From: Plectosphaerella cucumerina
Taxonomy: Eukaryota > Ascomycota > Sordariomycetes > Glomerellales > Plectosphaerellaceae
Assembly (NCBI GenBank): GCA_020746995.1
Contig: JAGPXD010000004.1
Location: 4,030,001 to 4,094,000 of the forward strand
Direction: 5' to 3'
Length of the DNA: 64,000 nucleotides
The notes beneath the pieces are model-generated. The model had not been told where the DNA came from and did no database searches. It worked only from the letters and a program-made list of their open reading frames with translations. Below are positions 1-9,998 of the stretch, piece by piece (the stretch's first letter is position 1; the number at the start of each line of letters is the position of its first letter). The position numbers were made by a program, and so were the translations under genes.

Positions 1-1360
1 GCTCCTAGAACGGGCGCTGCCGTTGCTCATCAAGGAGCACGAGTGGTGGACAACCAACCGTACCATCGAAGTGACCAAGGACGACAAGACCTACTCTCTG
101 ACCCTGTACAACGTTTCCAACACCCAGCCTCGACCGGAGTCCTACTACGAGGACTACACCACTGCGTCCAACAGCTCGTTCTACGCTGAAGATGGCATAA
201 TTTACCCTGAGAGCCAAGAACTGAACGACACGGAGAAGGCCTTCGTCTACGCCAATCTCGCTAGCGGCGCCGAGAGCGGTTGGGACTACACCTCACGCTG
301 GATGTCGCGGCCAAACGATGCGATTCGCCACGTCTACTTCCCTCTGAGGTACCTCAACATCATCAACATTGTGCCTGTCGAGCTCAACTCGATTCTATAC
401 TGGAACGAGATTACCATCAGCAAGCTGCTTAACGACACGGGTAACACAACTGAGGCGAGTGAATGGGAAGAGAAAGCCAACAACAGAAGCGAGGCCATCT
501 ACGATCTCATGTGGAATGAAACCCTCTTCGGATTCTTCGACTTCAACACCACATCGGGCGAGCAGTACACCTTTGTCCCAGCTGACGATGACGCCACAGC
601 CTCAGAGCTCAGCGGTGCCCCGCCCGGCAAGATGACCTACTTCAACGTTGCTCAGTTCTATCCTTTCTGGACCGGTGCGGCGCCCGCGCACCTCAAGAAC
701 AACCCGTACGCCGTCAAGACCGCGTTTGAAAGGGTTTCCAACTACCTCGACAGCAAGGCTGGTGGAATTCCGGCGACCAACCTGCGCACTGGCGAGCAGT
801 GGGATCAACCGAGTGTTTGGCCACCCCTGATCCACATCCTGATGGAGGGTCTTCTCAACACGCCGCCTACCTTTGGCGAAGACGACCCGGCATACCAGGA
901 TGTGCAAGACCTCGCACTGCGCATCGGGCAGCGGTACCTGGACTCGACATTCTGCACTTGGTACGCAACAGGCGGCAACACCACCGACTTCCCCCGCCTT
1001 GAAGGTCTGGAAGAAGAGCAGATTGGAACCATGTTTGAGAAGTATTCCGATAACTCGACCAACGAGGCCGGAGAAGGAGGCGAGTACGAGGTTGTCGAGG
1101 TGAGTTCCCCTCCTGCCATTGTTCTATCTCGCACCATTTTGACGTATCAATCGCAGGGCTTTGGCTGGTCCAACGGCGTCCTGATCTGGACGGTCGATGC
1201 GTTCGGAAACAACCTGACCCGTCCCGATTGTGGCAATATCGAGGCAGCAACCCCGGCGGACACGAAGAGATCTCTGCAGCGTCGTGCTGTGGAACTTGAT
1301 CGCCGTGACGCTTCTTGGACCAAGAAGTTCGGCCGCAGGGCAGCCAATCGCAAGGCTTGA
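1..1360 (+). CDS. alpha,alpha-trehalase, GH37 (3' part)
   Basis: This is the C-terminal part of a glycoside hydrolase family 37 trehalase, which splits trehalose into two glucoses. The reading frame is open from base 2, so the N-terminus lies outside the window. The trehalase signature QWDQPSVWPP is visible about 270 residues in. An intron at 1100-1156 (GTGAGT...CAG, 57 bases) has no stop and no frameshift. Removing it joins VVE to GFGWSNGV, which recreates the family's catalytic-base motif (glycine-rich GEGGEY, then E-GFGW-NGV), so splicing is well supported. Many N-glycosylation sequons (NDT, NTT, NST, NNR) suggest a secreted or vacuolar enzyme rather than the cytosolic neutral trehalase. 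This is inference because the signal peptide is not in view. The tail is basic (KKFGRRAANRKA). Confidence 0.93.
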   Translation, partial: LLERALPLLIKEHEWWTTNRTIEVTKDDKTYSLTLYNVSNTQPRPESYYEDYTTASNSSFYAEDGIIYPESQELNDTEKAFVYANLASGAESGWDYTSRWMSRPNDAIRHVYFPLRYLNIINIVPVELNSILYWNEITISKLLNDTGNTTEASEWEEKANNRSEAIYDLMWNETLFGFFDFNTTSGEQYTFVPADDDATASELSGAPPGKMTYFNVAQFYPFWTGAAPAHLKNNPYAVKTAFERVSNYLDSKAGGIPATNLRTGEQWDQPSVWPPLIHILMEGLLNTPPTFGEDDPAYQDVQDLALRIGQRYLDSTFCTWYATGGNTTDFPRLEGLEEEQIGTMFEKYSDNSTNEAGEGGEYEVVEVSSPPAIVLSRTILTYQSQGFGWSNGVLIWTVDAFGNNLTRPDCGNIEAATPADTKRSLQRRAVELDRRDASWTKKFGRRAANRKA

Positions 1361-1983
1361 GTTTCAACAGGGTGCCGTTAGGTGTGCCGAGCATGGTGAC
1401 AGGCTGGATAGGCTGTGTACGCTTTTGGATGATTCAGTAGCACGGAGATACCTTTCGCGAAGTTTAATGTTAATCATGACAACTCCAAGTATGTTTTTGA
1501 GGCCGCTCATCAAGGTGCTTGGCTGCAACTGGGCTACATGGCAGCGAGATGAGTTGCCCGTGTCGGTGGTGAGGTGATGCGCCGGCCAGCTTTTACAGCA
1601 CAACCAAATGCAGGGCGGTGAGTAGGTTCATTCCGCTACTTTGGAAACATTGTCACTCTATGCCGCAAAGCAATCACATCCTTTGAGGAAATGGCCGTGT
1701 TCGGCGTGTCGGTTCATCCGTTGTAAAGGTTGCTTCGTTCAAAAGTGGTGATGCGGTCTCGAGCTTGGGTGGAAACGGCCCCACATATATCTTGATCGAA
1801 TACCGAAGGTGGCCTGTGCGCGACCTCCATCCCCAGAGTATTTTCTAGCTTGGGCGAGTTGCACCGTACAATCGCAGACCAGTCCAGCCTCAGTAGTGGC
1901 ATCACCAGCTACCCACGACAACCATCGAACCGCCACCCAACCACAAGACGAGGTACTCGGACGGTCACTACACATCATCGAAC
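1361..1983. other. intergenic, trehalase 3' end to prohibitin-2 promoter
   Basis: The two flanking genes are in tandem. The last 100 bases before the prohibitin ATG are rich in CCACC/ACAAC and look like a leader. I see no gene and no clear repeat here. Confidence 0.6.
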
Positions 1984-3040
1984 ATGTCTTCCGGCGGAAG
2001 AAACCCTATGGAGCAGGCCTACGAGAGGCTCCGCGCAGTCTCTCGCCAGGCGCAGCGGCCAGGCGGCGGCATGCCCGGAGGCAGGGGAATGGGCCTCGGC
2101 CTGGGATCGCTCTTCCTGCTTGGCGGCGCTGCCATGGTCTTCCAGAACTCTCTGTTCAACGTCGACGGTGGTCACAGGGCGATCAAGTACCGGAGGATAA
2201 GCGGCGTCGGCAAGGACATCTACGCTGAAGGTAAGCAAGCACCTTCAACTCTCCCGCACCCGGTGCACGCGGACAGGACTTTGCTGACAGCTCGGTACTC
2301 CAGGAACACACTTGATCCTGCCCTGGTTCGAGACACCGATCGTGTACGACGTTCGCGCGAAGCCCCGGAGCGTCGCGTCCCTGACGGGAACCAAGGATTT
2401 GCAGATGGTCAACATCACATGCCGTGTGCTTTCACGGCCGGATGTCACGGCTCTTCCCCAGATCTACCGCACCCTCGGCACCGACTACGATGAGAGAGTG
2501 CTGCCGTCCATCGTCAACGAGGTCCTGAAGAGCGTTGTGGCGCAGTTCAACGCCAGTCAGCTGATCACTCAGCGTGAGATGGTCGCCAAGCTCGTCCGCG
2601 AGAACCTCTCCAGGAGGGCCGCCCGCTTCAACATTCAGCTGGACGACGTCTCCCTCACTGTATGTCCAGAGGATCCCATATCAGTTTGCCAAGAGTGCAA
2701 CGGCTAACCCGCATCTTAGCACCTTGCCTTCTCCCCCGAGTTCACTGCCGCCGTCGAGGCGAAGCAGGTCGCGCAACAGGAGGCGCAGCGCGCCGCCTTC
2801 GTCGTCGACAAGGCCCGGCAGGAGAAGCAGGCCATGGTCGTCAAGGCACAGGGTGAGGCGAGGTCCGCCGAGCTGATCGGCGAGGCCATCAAGAAGAACA
2901 AGGCGTACGTCGAGCTGAAGAAGATTGAGAACGCCCGCGCCATCGCCACGCAGCTGCAGGAGTCGGGCTCCAAGAACAGGCTCCTCCTCGACTCCGAGGG
3001 TCTGGGCCTGAACGTCTTCGAGAAGTCAGAGAAGAACTAG
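1984..3040 (+). CDS. PHB2: prohibitin-2, mitochondrial inner membrane
   Basis: Prohibitin-2 forms ring complexes with Phb1 in the mitochondrial inner membrane and acts as a scaffold and chaperone for respiratory subunits and the m-AAA protease. The exons are 1984-2230, 2304-2659 and 2720-3040. Both joins keep frame ([13 protein letters not shown] and DVSLT-HLAFS) and give 307 residues, the usual length. A glycine-rich N-terminus leads into a hydrophobic anchor at about residues 35-52. The PHB/SPFH domain follows ([13 protein letters not shown], then a QLITQREMV stretch). A charged Glu/Ala/Lys coiled coil lies at about 190-270. The acceptor and donor sites are standard. Phb1 shares the fold, but the GGGMPGG N-terminus and the length favour Phb2. 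Confidence 0.95.
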
Positions 3041-3262
3041 AGGAGACCTCGGGTCGTCGTTGTACACTGTCAATCTCCACTGTATTCCACCGGGCCATAG
3101 TAGGCTCCCTGTACGAGTAGCATCATCAACGTAATACAGGCTTGATATCCCTGCCTCGAACTGGATGCGATTCCGGCGCTGTAGGCCCCTTTCCCGAGCA
3201 TCCAAGTATGCTGTGTTATTCTCGTGCAAGACATGTTACATGACCCCGTCGCGCCGCCTGGC

Positions 3263-4204
3263 TTATACAGCGTTGGGGGCCGATCTATACTCGACATGAG
3301 CAGCCTGGGCCATAGGTATCGCTGTAGGCTTCTCCAGAGTGACCTTAATCTGCCAAACGGGCCTGGCAGGCTTCTCTCGAGACCGGAGATGCTCGGCAAG
3401 TCTTGTAGCGATGGCTGCTGCCAGGGCCTCGAGGGTCTCAAAGGACGACTCCTCCATGGTCTAGACGAGGCTTTAGCATTCGGATATACTACAAAAAAGA
3501 CATATGTTGTTACTCACCTGCACTGCGATCCTTTCCAAGGTCGGATAGTCATCGCACTCGGGGTCATCGAAGTTGTCAACCTCGATGTCGGCGACGACAA
3601 CTTGCTTGGCAGTCCTCTCGTTGTCATTGACACCAACAAGGGTGGGAACTCGGAGCTGGCGGAGTTGAAGACTATCACTCCAGAAAGGCTCTGATCCGTT
3701 CGATGGCCATGCCTGATGATGTGAGAGGCTCACACCTTCACCCACACCGAGGAGAGAGCCCTTGGGCAGGGTGGCCGTCACCCGAGAGTACTTCAGCCGC
3801 TCCGAGTCGCTGAAGATCAAGCGGCCGGTATCCTGTCCATTCAGAGAGGGATATTTCACCTCTCTGATAATGTGGTCGATGAGTTGTCGCAGTGTCAAGG
3901 ACTGTTGCGCTTCATATCTCGTCCCAGGCTTGCCAGCAGACTTGAGGGCCGAGAGGAGTCCCTTGGCCAAGATTCCGTAATGGACCGTGTCGTTGGCAAC
4001 CTGGTCGCTGGCCGAACTGCCTGGGAATCCTTGCGCCAACCACAGCTCTGCCGTGACAAGGATGGGCTGCTCTTTGCCCTGCCGACCCCATGCATCTGCG
4101 CACATGTGGGTTGTTGTTTGAAGGTCGCGGACGGATATGACGGCCAGAGGCTCGCCTGCCGCGGCCTTGACACTCCATGTGGTCCTTTCAAAGTCCTGGG
4201 CCAT
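3263..4204 (-). CDS. tandem dihydroneopterin aldolase (FolB)-domain protein
   Basis: The protein resembles two FolB/dihydroneopterin aldolase domains in a row, at about residues 10-150 and 175-285 of 294. FolB makes 6-hydroxymethyl-dihydropterin in folate synthesis. The first copy shows the VHYGILAK segment that FolB uses around its pterin pocket. The second shows the ETLEALAAAIATRL helix followed by IKVTLEKPTAIPMA and a terminal HVEYR strand. The exons are 3518-4204 and 3460-3263; the 57-base intron (GTGAGT...TAG) joins RIAVQ to TMEESSF. In fungal FOL1 a tandem FolB pair precedes HPPK and DHPS domains, but here the protein stops after the pair. Whether it is catalytic is unknown. The start is the first ATG that leads into the conserved part; an upstream leader exon cannot be ruled out. 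Confidence 0.8.
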
Positions 4205-4669
4205 TGTGTAGATGCCTATGTTGCTTCCTTGTCGAAACTTGGTGCTTGGAACACCTGATATTCCTGTCGACAATCGTTGTTTGCATCCATCTTGAACGGA
4301 GTGGGACCGGCAGATCTGCGGAGGCGCTGGATTGCTGGTGTGACTCCAATGTTTGTGCACTGAAAGCACTACCTAACGGGAAGCACCGGTGAGTTGATCC
4401 CGCCCCACCACCCCGCCCCCACCATGACCGAGTGAGGTCAGTCAGTGCGGCTTCCAGGGTGCCTGTCGTCGGTCCAGGCGGCGGGTGCTTTGGCGGGGCG
4501 CCAGAGCTACAGAAGGCAGACAACTGCATGATTGCCGACGTCCATCCCTCCTCACAAACGAAAGACCACACCACGACACAACCACCACCCGGCCATCAAA
4601 GGCAGACGACTTCGTCCTTCCGGCAGACACACTCCACTACACGGGCCGACAAGCCGCAAAGCCGCAAAG
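4205..4669. promoter_or_regulatory. shared divergent promoter, FolB-like / NEDD8
   Basis: This 465-base region separates two genes transcribed outward. The half next to NEDD8 is rich in CCACC/ACACAACC pyrimidine tracts typical of fungal leaders. No TATA box is obvious. Confidence 0.5.
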
Positions 4670-5090
4670 ATGCTGATCAAGTGGGCAGCCCTCGACATCG
4701 CGCCATGGCCCGCAACGTCTGCTAATGGTTTCAAGGGTCCGAACCCTGACGGGCAAAGAGATCGAGCTCGATATCGAGAGCGACTACAAGGTGCGCTTTT
4801 GTGTTGGCGTCGGAGGAATGCTTGGCAGAAACGCAGTACTGACCTAACCCCTGTGCCAGGTCTCGCAAATCAAGGAGAAGGTCGAAGAGAAGGAGGGCAT
4901 CCCTCCCGTTCAGCAACGACTTATCTTCGGCGGAAAGCAAATGTAAGTGGCGGTCAAGGAATCTATGTGGAGACATCACTCTGACAAGTGCATCTACTGC
5001 AGGGTTGACGATCGATCGGCCTCAGAGTACCAGCTGGAACCGGGCGCGACACTTCATCTCGTGCTGGCTCTGCGCGGCGGCGATGCCTGA
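4670..5090 (+). CDS. RUB1: NEDD8/Rub1 ubiquitin-like modifier
   Basis: NEDD8 is conjugated to cullins and activates SCF-type ubiquitin ligases. There are four exons: 4670-4680, 4736-4790, 4860-4942 and 5003-5090. Spliced, they give 78 residues beginning [18 protein letters not shown] and ending LALRGG followed by DA. The internal [16 protein letters not shown] segment and an alanine just before the RGG favour NEDD8 over ubiquitin, which has arginine at that position. The two residues after GG must be removed before conjugation. The first coding exon is only 11 bases long and its AAG codon is split by the intron, so the ATG is chosen because only this join gives MLIKV. Confidence 0.96.
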
Positions 5091-5574
5091 ACGACTACAA
5101 CGACATGGTTTGGTGAGGGCGACCTGGCATGTACGTCTGCAGTACAAATATGTTGGGGATGCGGCTTAGAGGGCCGCCCTGTAGCTGAGCCGAGGCAGGG
5201 CGGCTTTGGCTTTGGCAACAGCGAGACACGAATGCAGCGCAGCGTCCAAGTCAACGGCTCTCGCTGAACGTATCGATTTGCTGGAAGCTGTTCAGGCCAA
5301 ATCACGAGTTGCGGTCTTTCTGATGCAGTGAGTGGCATGCGTTTGATGGTATTACGGGGCTTGCTCGTTGTCTGCCGCCTATCTGTGGTCGGTCCCAAGC
5401 GCCTTGCCCATCCGTGATATCTAACTCCGTAACTCCAAGGGAAATGCCCGAGTAAAAAGCCAACCCGAACCTATTTCCGTGTGACCAACTCCCCCCGCAA
5501 TGCAATCAAATGCGCGTTTAGACTCGCAACCAGGCCCTTCGCTCCATACCAAGCTTTCGTCAGGGCGTGTGCTC
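5091..5574. other. convergent 3' region, NEDD8 / elongin A
   Basis: Two genes end into this stretch from opposite sides. It should hold both 3' UTRs. I see no further gene. Confidence 0.6.
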
Positions 5575-6792
5575 TTAGTTCTTCCGCCTCTTAGGAGGCA
5601 TGAAGATGTCGGCGGCCTTTCTCTTCTTGGGCATCAGCGGGGGTGACTGCTGTCCCCGAGCGGTCGGCGAAGGAGGACCCCCTGGCGGGGAGGCCCTCTT
5701 GCTCGGCGCCCTTGAGGGATGTGCCGATTCCACCCGGGTACCTCGCGAGTCTGATGATGCATGCTCGCTCCTTGCTGGTCCTGGCTCTTGTCTTTTGACC
5801 GAAGGGTTCGAAACACGCGTGATGACAGCATTCGGCCTCGGCGCAGAGCTGAGGAGGCCGGATCGGCGTGCAGGCTGGACACCTGGTTTCGCGGAACGGT
5901 TGTTCGCAGGGTTTGAGCGCATCGTCGAGCTAGGTCTGCCAGCAGTTCCCTTTCCTGACCGTGTCTTCTCGCCAAACATGTCGTCGTCGTCACCGTCGTC
6001 ATCCTCGTCGGAGTCGGAAATGTATTGCGGGGGCCGCAGAGCGTTCTCCATGCCTGGATTTGTGGGCTTGGGAGGAGGCTTCGTCGCAATGCCTGGACGT
6101 TTCAAGCTGGACGAGGTCCTGAAAGCAGGTTGCGAGGCGATCCGCTTAGCGTTGACCATACCAACGGGCGCGGCCCTGACAGATCCTGTAGGAGTCGCGC
6201 GAAATGGGTTGGCGAGCGATGATCGGATAAGCTTGTACTCGGAAGCCTGCCTGCGGGCTTTTTGAAGGGCGTTGCTGGTACGGGTGCCCTTCCCGAAGGT
6301 GAGGTTTCCCGTGGCCTTCTCGTATGAAGGCCCACGTGCGGTACCAAGGTTGCGGCCGGTCTTGGGCGGCCGGGGAAGAAGCTTAGGGTCGACGATATGG
6401 CTGACCCTTGTGTCCTTCTTTTGCTGCAGTCCCTGGAACTGCGCAATCATGCGCTCCTCGGCCTCTTTCCGTGACGCCTGTCGCTCCATCGAGTACTTCT
6501 CGTACATCTTGTACCAGTTCTCTGGGTTCTTCGGGGTGTAATTTTTCTCCTTGCTCTCCACTGGAAACTCCTTCTGGATGAGGCGCTTCCAGAACTCGGC
6601 CGTCTCGGTCTGGAGGTGCGGGGAGTTGATCTCGATGGTGCGCAGCTGCCCGGGATTGTTGATTTTCGAAAGTAGCTCTCGGACACGCTCGCGCGGAAGG
6701 AGGAAGTCGGCGTCTCCGAAGGAGGTGAGTTGCGATATGTGCTTCTGACATGTGTCCATGCAGAGCTCAACGAGTGACTTTGTATAACCCAT
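5575..6792 (-). CDS. elongin A-like protein
   Basis: Elongin A is the large subunit of the elongin (SIII) transcription elongation factor and can also act in a cullin-based ligase on stalled RNA polymerase II. The start MGYTKSLVELCMDTC opens the elongin A domain at about residues 1-115 (QLTSFGDADFLL, ELLSKINNPGQL, FWKRLIQKEFP, ENWYKMYEKY). The rest of the 405 residues is disordered, basic and Ser/Pro-rich, with an acidic run (DSDEDDDGDDDD) and a lysine-rich C-terminus (KKRKA, PPKRRKN) that looks like a nuclear localisation signal. The frame stays open upstream but with no ATG, so this start is firm. No intron is needed. Confidence 0.88.
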   Translation of the reverse strand: MGYTKSLVELCMDTCQKHISQLTSFGDADFLLPRERVRELLSKINNPGQLRTIEINSPHLQTETAEFWKRLIQKEFPVESKEKNYTPKNPENWYKMYEKYSMERQASRKEAEERMIAQFQGLQQKKDTRVSHIVDPKLLPRPPKTGRNLGTARGPSYEKATGNLTFGKGTRTSNALQKARRQASEYKLIRSSLANPFRATPTGSVRAAPVGMVNAKRIASQPAFRTSSSLKRPGIATKPPPKPTNPGMENALRPPQYISDSDEDDDGDDDDMFGEKTRSGKGTAGRPSSTMRSNPANNRSAKPGVQPARRSGLLSSAPRPNAVITRVSNPSVKRQEPGPARSEHASSDSRGTRVESAHPSRAPSKRASPPGGPPSPTARGQQSPPLMPKKRKAADIFMPPKRRKN

Positions 6793-7192
6793 GGCTTCGG
6801 TAGTCGGGGAGGGCCCGGCTCTTTCAGGCTTCGGAGACAAAGAAGAAAGTTGTACTGATCGAGGCTTGGGTCGGTTCCATGGGTCACTTGAAGTTTAAGT
6901 TGAGTTCGAAAGGGTTGTAGAAAGAAGGCTGTGTTTTGTTGCTGAATGGATTCGAGGTCTCTGTGCTTGCCAAAGAAGTGAATTGCTCTCCCATTCAGAG
7001 GAGGCTCGGAGCTACAGCTGACATGGGTGCAAGGGTGACGTTCCAGGTTAAAGATTGTCCAGGTGCATCAGCGAAGTGAAGTGGCATTGGTTGGGGTAAA
7101 GCAAGGGGACCTGCCCACTAAGTGGGGCAAGGAAGGCACGGAGGAAGATTTTCTGAGTGATAATTGCACAAAGACCACGAGTGAATATTATC
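6793..7192. other. elongin A promoter and tRNA upstream flank
   Basis: This is the 5' side of elongin A (read leftward) and the upstream flank of the tRNA gene. I see no other feature. Confidence 0.5.
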
Positions 7193-7264
7193 GGGCGATT
7201 GGTTTAGTGGTATAACGTCTGCTTAGCATGCTGAAGGTCCCGCGTTCGATTCGCGGATTGTCCA
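7193..7264 (+). tRNA. tRNA-Ala (anticodon AGC)
   Basis: A complete 72-base cloverleaf can be folded. The acceptor GGGCGAT pairs with ATTGTCC, the D arm is GTTT/TAAC, and the anticodon loop TTAGCAT carries AGC at 7225-7227. The T arm is CCGCG-TTCGATT-CGCGG and the discriminator base is A. The third acceptor pair is G-T, the identity element read by alanyl-tRNA synthetase, which agrees with the anticodon. One T-T mismatch sits in the anticodon stem (7220/7232). There is no intron and no encoded CCA. Internal A box (TGGTTTAGTGG, 7200-7210) and B box (GTTCGATTC, 7244-7252) are present. Confidence 0.95.
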
Positions 7265-7266
7265 AC

Positions 7267-7271
7267 TTTTT
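7267..7271 (+). terminator. RNA polymerase III T-run terminator
   Basis: Five thymines start two bases after the tRNA 3' end, where Pol III terminators normally lie. Confidence 0.75.
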
Positions 7272-8139
7272 GCGCTCGCTGCTTCAGATGCCTTCGATGC
7301 ATGCCGAATCGGACTGTGCAGTCTCGACACATGTCCTGCTAGGCAGAAGACGAGGAGTGACAAGAATCATCTCGCGCAGGTCAAATGGAGTCACGGTAGA
7401 ATTACACCCATTGAACCTTCCTGCAAACAAGACTGCACGGACCCACGGTTGATGGCGATCATCAGACAAACCGACAGCTAGGCTGGGTTTCAACGGGCCG
7501 ACGGGTGCTTTTTGGAGGTTTCAACTGCGGCATGAACGGTCATCGTCTCATCGATATACATTTCGTATTTACCTGACCACCCAGCTAGCTCCTGGTGGGA
7601 CGGGTTTCGTGGGGAGCTCAGACAGAGGCCGATCCCTCGTGCGGCTCCAGGGGACAGTGCGCTACTGGAGTTCGAGATTGACAGAATCTATATACAAGGT
7701 GACATATTTCACTTGGCGGCCTAGGTTCGTGTTTCCTATTGATAGAAGCATTCCAGCCTCTCACTGCCTTTTGAGCTGTTGTGTTTCCAGTGAACACTGG
7801 AAAACATAAATGCGACGAAAGACCCGCAGGCAGAGCTCCTCCCTCCCGAGCCAGCTGTCTGCTTCGAAGTCTCCCTTATCCCACGAATATTCACCACGCC
7901 TTTTTGCGCTGCTACTATAGTTCTTCCTGCATTCCATTACCTTGATTTCGAATCAAGCAACTGTGCGGACAAGCAGCGTTCATCGAAGACAATATAAACT
8001 TCGAACGGGGCACCAAACACTTGCCAACAAGCCTACTCTGATACCAAGGCGACTTTCACAGCAGCCGAATTTTTTATCTTGCATCGAGGCCATCTTGTTC
8101 CAACCCAGACCGACCTAAGAGTTCCGGCTGTTCAGCAGC
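7272..8139. other. promoter region of the secreted-protein gene
   Basis: No gene is recognised in most of this stretch. A TATAAA lies at 7993-7998, about 145 bases before the ATG of the secreted six-cysteine protein, and the 100 bases before that ATG look like a leader. Part of the left half is tRNA flank. Confidence 0.5.
7993..7998 (+). promoter_or_regulatory. TATA-box candidate
   Basis: TATAAA lies 142 bases upstream of the ATG of the small secreted protein gene. This position fits a fungal promoter with a leader of about 100 bases. Consensus match only. Confidence 0.45.
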
Positions 8140-8660
8140 ATGGTGTCACTGTTCGCCCAGTTCATCCTTTTCTTTTGTACCGCGGCCAGTGTGATGGCGC
8201 TTCCCCATTTTTCAGTCCAGCAGCAATATCTCGAGATCACCCGGATGCGCATGTCCGCCGAGATCAGGCCACTAGCCCTGCTCGAGACACAGTGCCTGGA
8301 CCGCAACGTGTAGGTCGCCATGCCTTTAGATCCAGACTGGCGCAACTTTCGACTGACAGTCCCAGGCACATCGTCTTCCATGACGAAGCGGTCGCCGAGC
8401 TTGCCATCTGTGACGGTGGCATCGCAGGCTCTGTGCAGAAGTGCAGGGGCAGTCCGACAGAAACGAAAGGCGTGGCAGGCACCGCACGCTTCTCTGTCAA
8501 GACGATGCGAGACGGTGCTACGATCGAAATCAGCAAGGAGAGATGGGAGCGATGCGTGCGCGCCGCGCGAGCTGTGTGTCCAACTGGTACCTTCAGGGCA
8601 GTCTGCGCAGGGGGGGCATCCAAGGGGGATGTCGAGTTCTTTCTCACAAATCCTTTTTGA
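8140..8660 (+). CDS. small secreted six-cysteine protein, candidate effector
   Basis: This 154-residue protein has two exons, 8140-8309 and 8366-8660; the intron starts GTAGGT and ends CAG. The N-terminus MVSLFAQFILFFCTAASVMA is a strong signal peptide with likely cleavage after VMA. The mature part (about 135 residues) has six cysteines in the contexts TQC, AIC, QKC, ERC, AVC-PTG and AVC-AGG, spaced for three disulfides. It carries an ISKERWERCVRAARAVC helix-like segment and no transmembrane or GPI signal. I recognise no catalytic domain. The splice is supported because the downstream frame has no suitable ATG of its own and the join keeps frame at N-V-H-I-V. The upstream TATA box suggests regulated expression. 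The function is unknown; an apoplastic or host-interaction role is inference. Confidence 0.8.
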
Positions 8661-8939
8661 AATCAGAGTTTCAGAGCTTTCAGACACACCCAGACCCTGC
8701 GAGTGACTGTAAGCCGGGTGTCCAGCCTGACCGAACACTGCTTGCCCCATCGCTGGGCGATTCTGGCGGCCAACCTACGGCTGTTGACGAAGTCAAGTGA
8801 TACAGAGGCCTCTTGGGCATCCCATACTTTGGGGGCGGGTGCATGACTGCGAGGGCCAGGTCCAAAAATGCACTCCTTGAATTAGTCCGAAAGTTAGAGA
8901 CGCGGAGGATGCTGTGCATTTGCGGATGAGCCCCGACCT

Positions 8940-9998
8940 CTACAGGCCGTATCTGGTTATGCAGTCTTCTCGGTGCACCTCCAGGCAGTCCAGTGCGCAC
9001 ACTCTTGTGCCGCATTTCGTGCACCGTACTCTACCCCAGTAGCCACAGACATCGCAGAAAGTGCGTACAGGGTACTGTTGGTCGTTGGGCCCCCAGGTGG
9101 CGCGAGCCCGCAGATACGTCAACGGCGGATGGTTGAGCAGCGCATCAAGCTCTCCTCTGTCCGGTAGTTCAGGTACGATGGACGCAAGAAGAGAGTCGTG
9201 GTCCTCGGCGCGTACGAGCGCCAGCGGCTTGTCGCCGGTTACTGACGACGTCGCAGCGGCCTGATCCGACTCTGGCGCATCTGTCATTTCTAAGTCTTGT
9301 TTTTCGCTTGGCAGAAGTTCGACTTCTTCAGCATGCCCAGTTCGGCCGCCCCGACGTGATCTTAACGTAGTTCCAAGCTCTGTATCTGTCGTGTCGGGTA
9401 ACGCCTTTGCGGCAGATACGGACCGTTTCGAGCCATGGCTTGCTGTCGAGGCCTTCTTCTTGTTCTGAGATATCGGATTGGACCTCTTGGAGTGTTGATT
9501 CGGGTGCGATGGTTTTGACACGTGGTGGGAGGCTTGAGAGGATGCATCAACATCGCCCTGTGTCGCTACCAGAGCATTGTAGTCGTCTAGATGGTTCGCG
9601 AATGTCTTCTGCGACTGGATGATCTTCCTGATATTGGGCGTGCTTTTGCTGGTGACTGATCGGACGACTTCGGTCAACGGATGCCTTGGAAGGCAGGGAA
9701 CAGTATACAGCAGCGTACCTCTGGCGGGCCCAGGTCTTGAAGACGGAATGGCGATATTGACATCCCTACTCGTATCCCGATCGAGAGCCTCAAGGTCTTT
9801 CCGGACTTTCGTCTCTTGCCGCGCTGTAAGATCGGCCCCTGAGATGAGTGACGCTTGATTCCTGGCCCGTTTCCGATTAGAAGGCTGCAAGGCAGCTGCG
9901 GCGAGATTTGCCCCTGTGTCTGGCACATAGGCCCAGCCCGGCGCGGATGTTGTCTTTCGGCTCGCAACCTCTATCACGCCGAAATTGTGACTTGCCAT
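8940..9998 (-). CDS. VPS71: HIT zinc-finger protein Vps71/Swc6, SWR1 complex
   Basis: Vps71 (Swc6) is a subunit of the SWR1 remodeller that deposits histone H2A.Z. The last 45 of 352 residues form a HIT-type zinc finger: FCDVCGYWGRVRCTKCG, then CALDCLEVHREDC, ending TRYGL. That gives CxxC, CxxC, CxxxC and HxxxC ligands. The N-terminus (MASHNFGVIEVASRKT, then GWAYVPDTG) also looks like the fungal family, with long disordered Ser/Lys-rich stretches between. This ATG is chosen over an upstream in-frame position because the conserved part begins here. No intron is seen. TFIIF-beta is the divergent neighbour. Confidence 0.87.
   Translation of the reverse strand: MASHNFGVIEVASRKTTSAPGWAYVPDTGANLAAAALQPSNRKRARNQASLISGADLTARQETKVRKDLEALDRDTSRDVNIAIPSSRPGPARGTLLYTVPCLPRHPLTEVVRSVTSKSTPNIRKIIQSQKTFANHLDDYNALVATQGDVDASSQASHHVSKPSHPNQHSKRSNPISQNKKKASTASHGSKRSVSAAKALPDTTDTELGTTLRSRRGGRTGHAEEVELLPSEKQDLEMTDAPESDQAAATSSVTGDKPLALVRAEDHDSLLASIVPELPDRGELDALLNHPPLTYLRARATWGPNDQQYPVRTFCDVCGYWGRVRCTKCGTRVCALDCLEVHREDCITRYGL

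Noticed and set aside
1100..1156. Continuous reading of the trehalase through the intron
   Set aside because: It would insert 19 residues into the catalytic EGFGW motif, while the GTGAGT...CAG boundaries are perfect.
5985..6020. TCG/TCA-rich triplet repeat
   Set aside because: It encodes the acidic Asp run of elongin A on the minus strand, so it is coding low complexity rather than a separate repeat.
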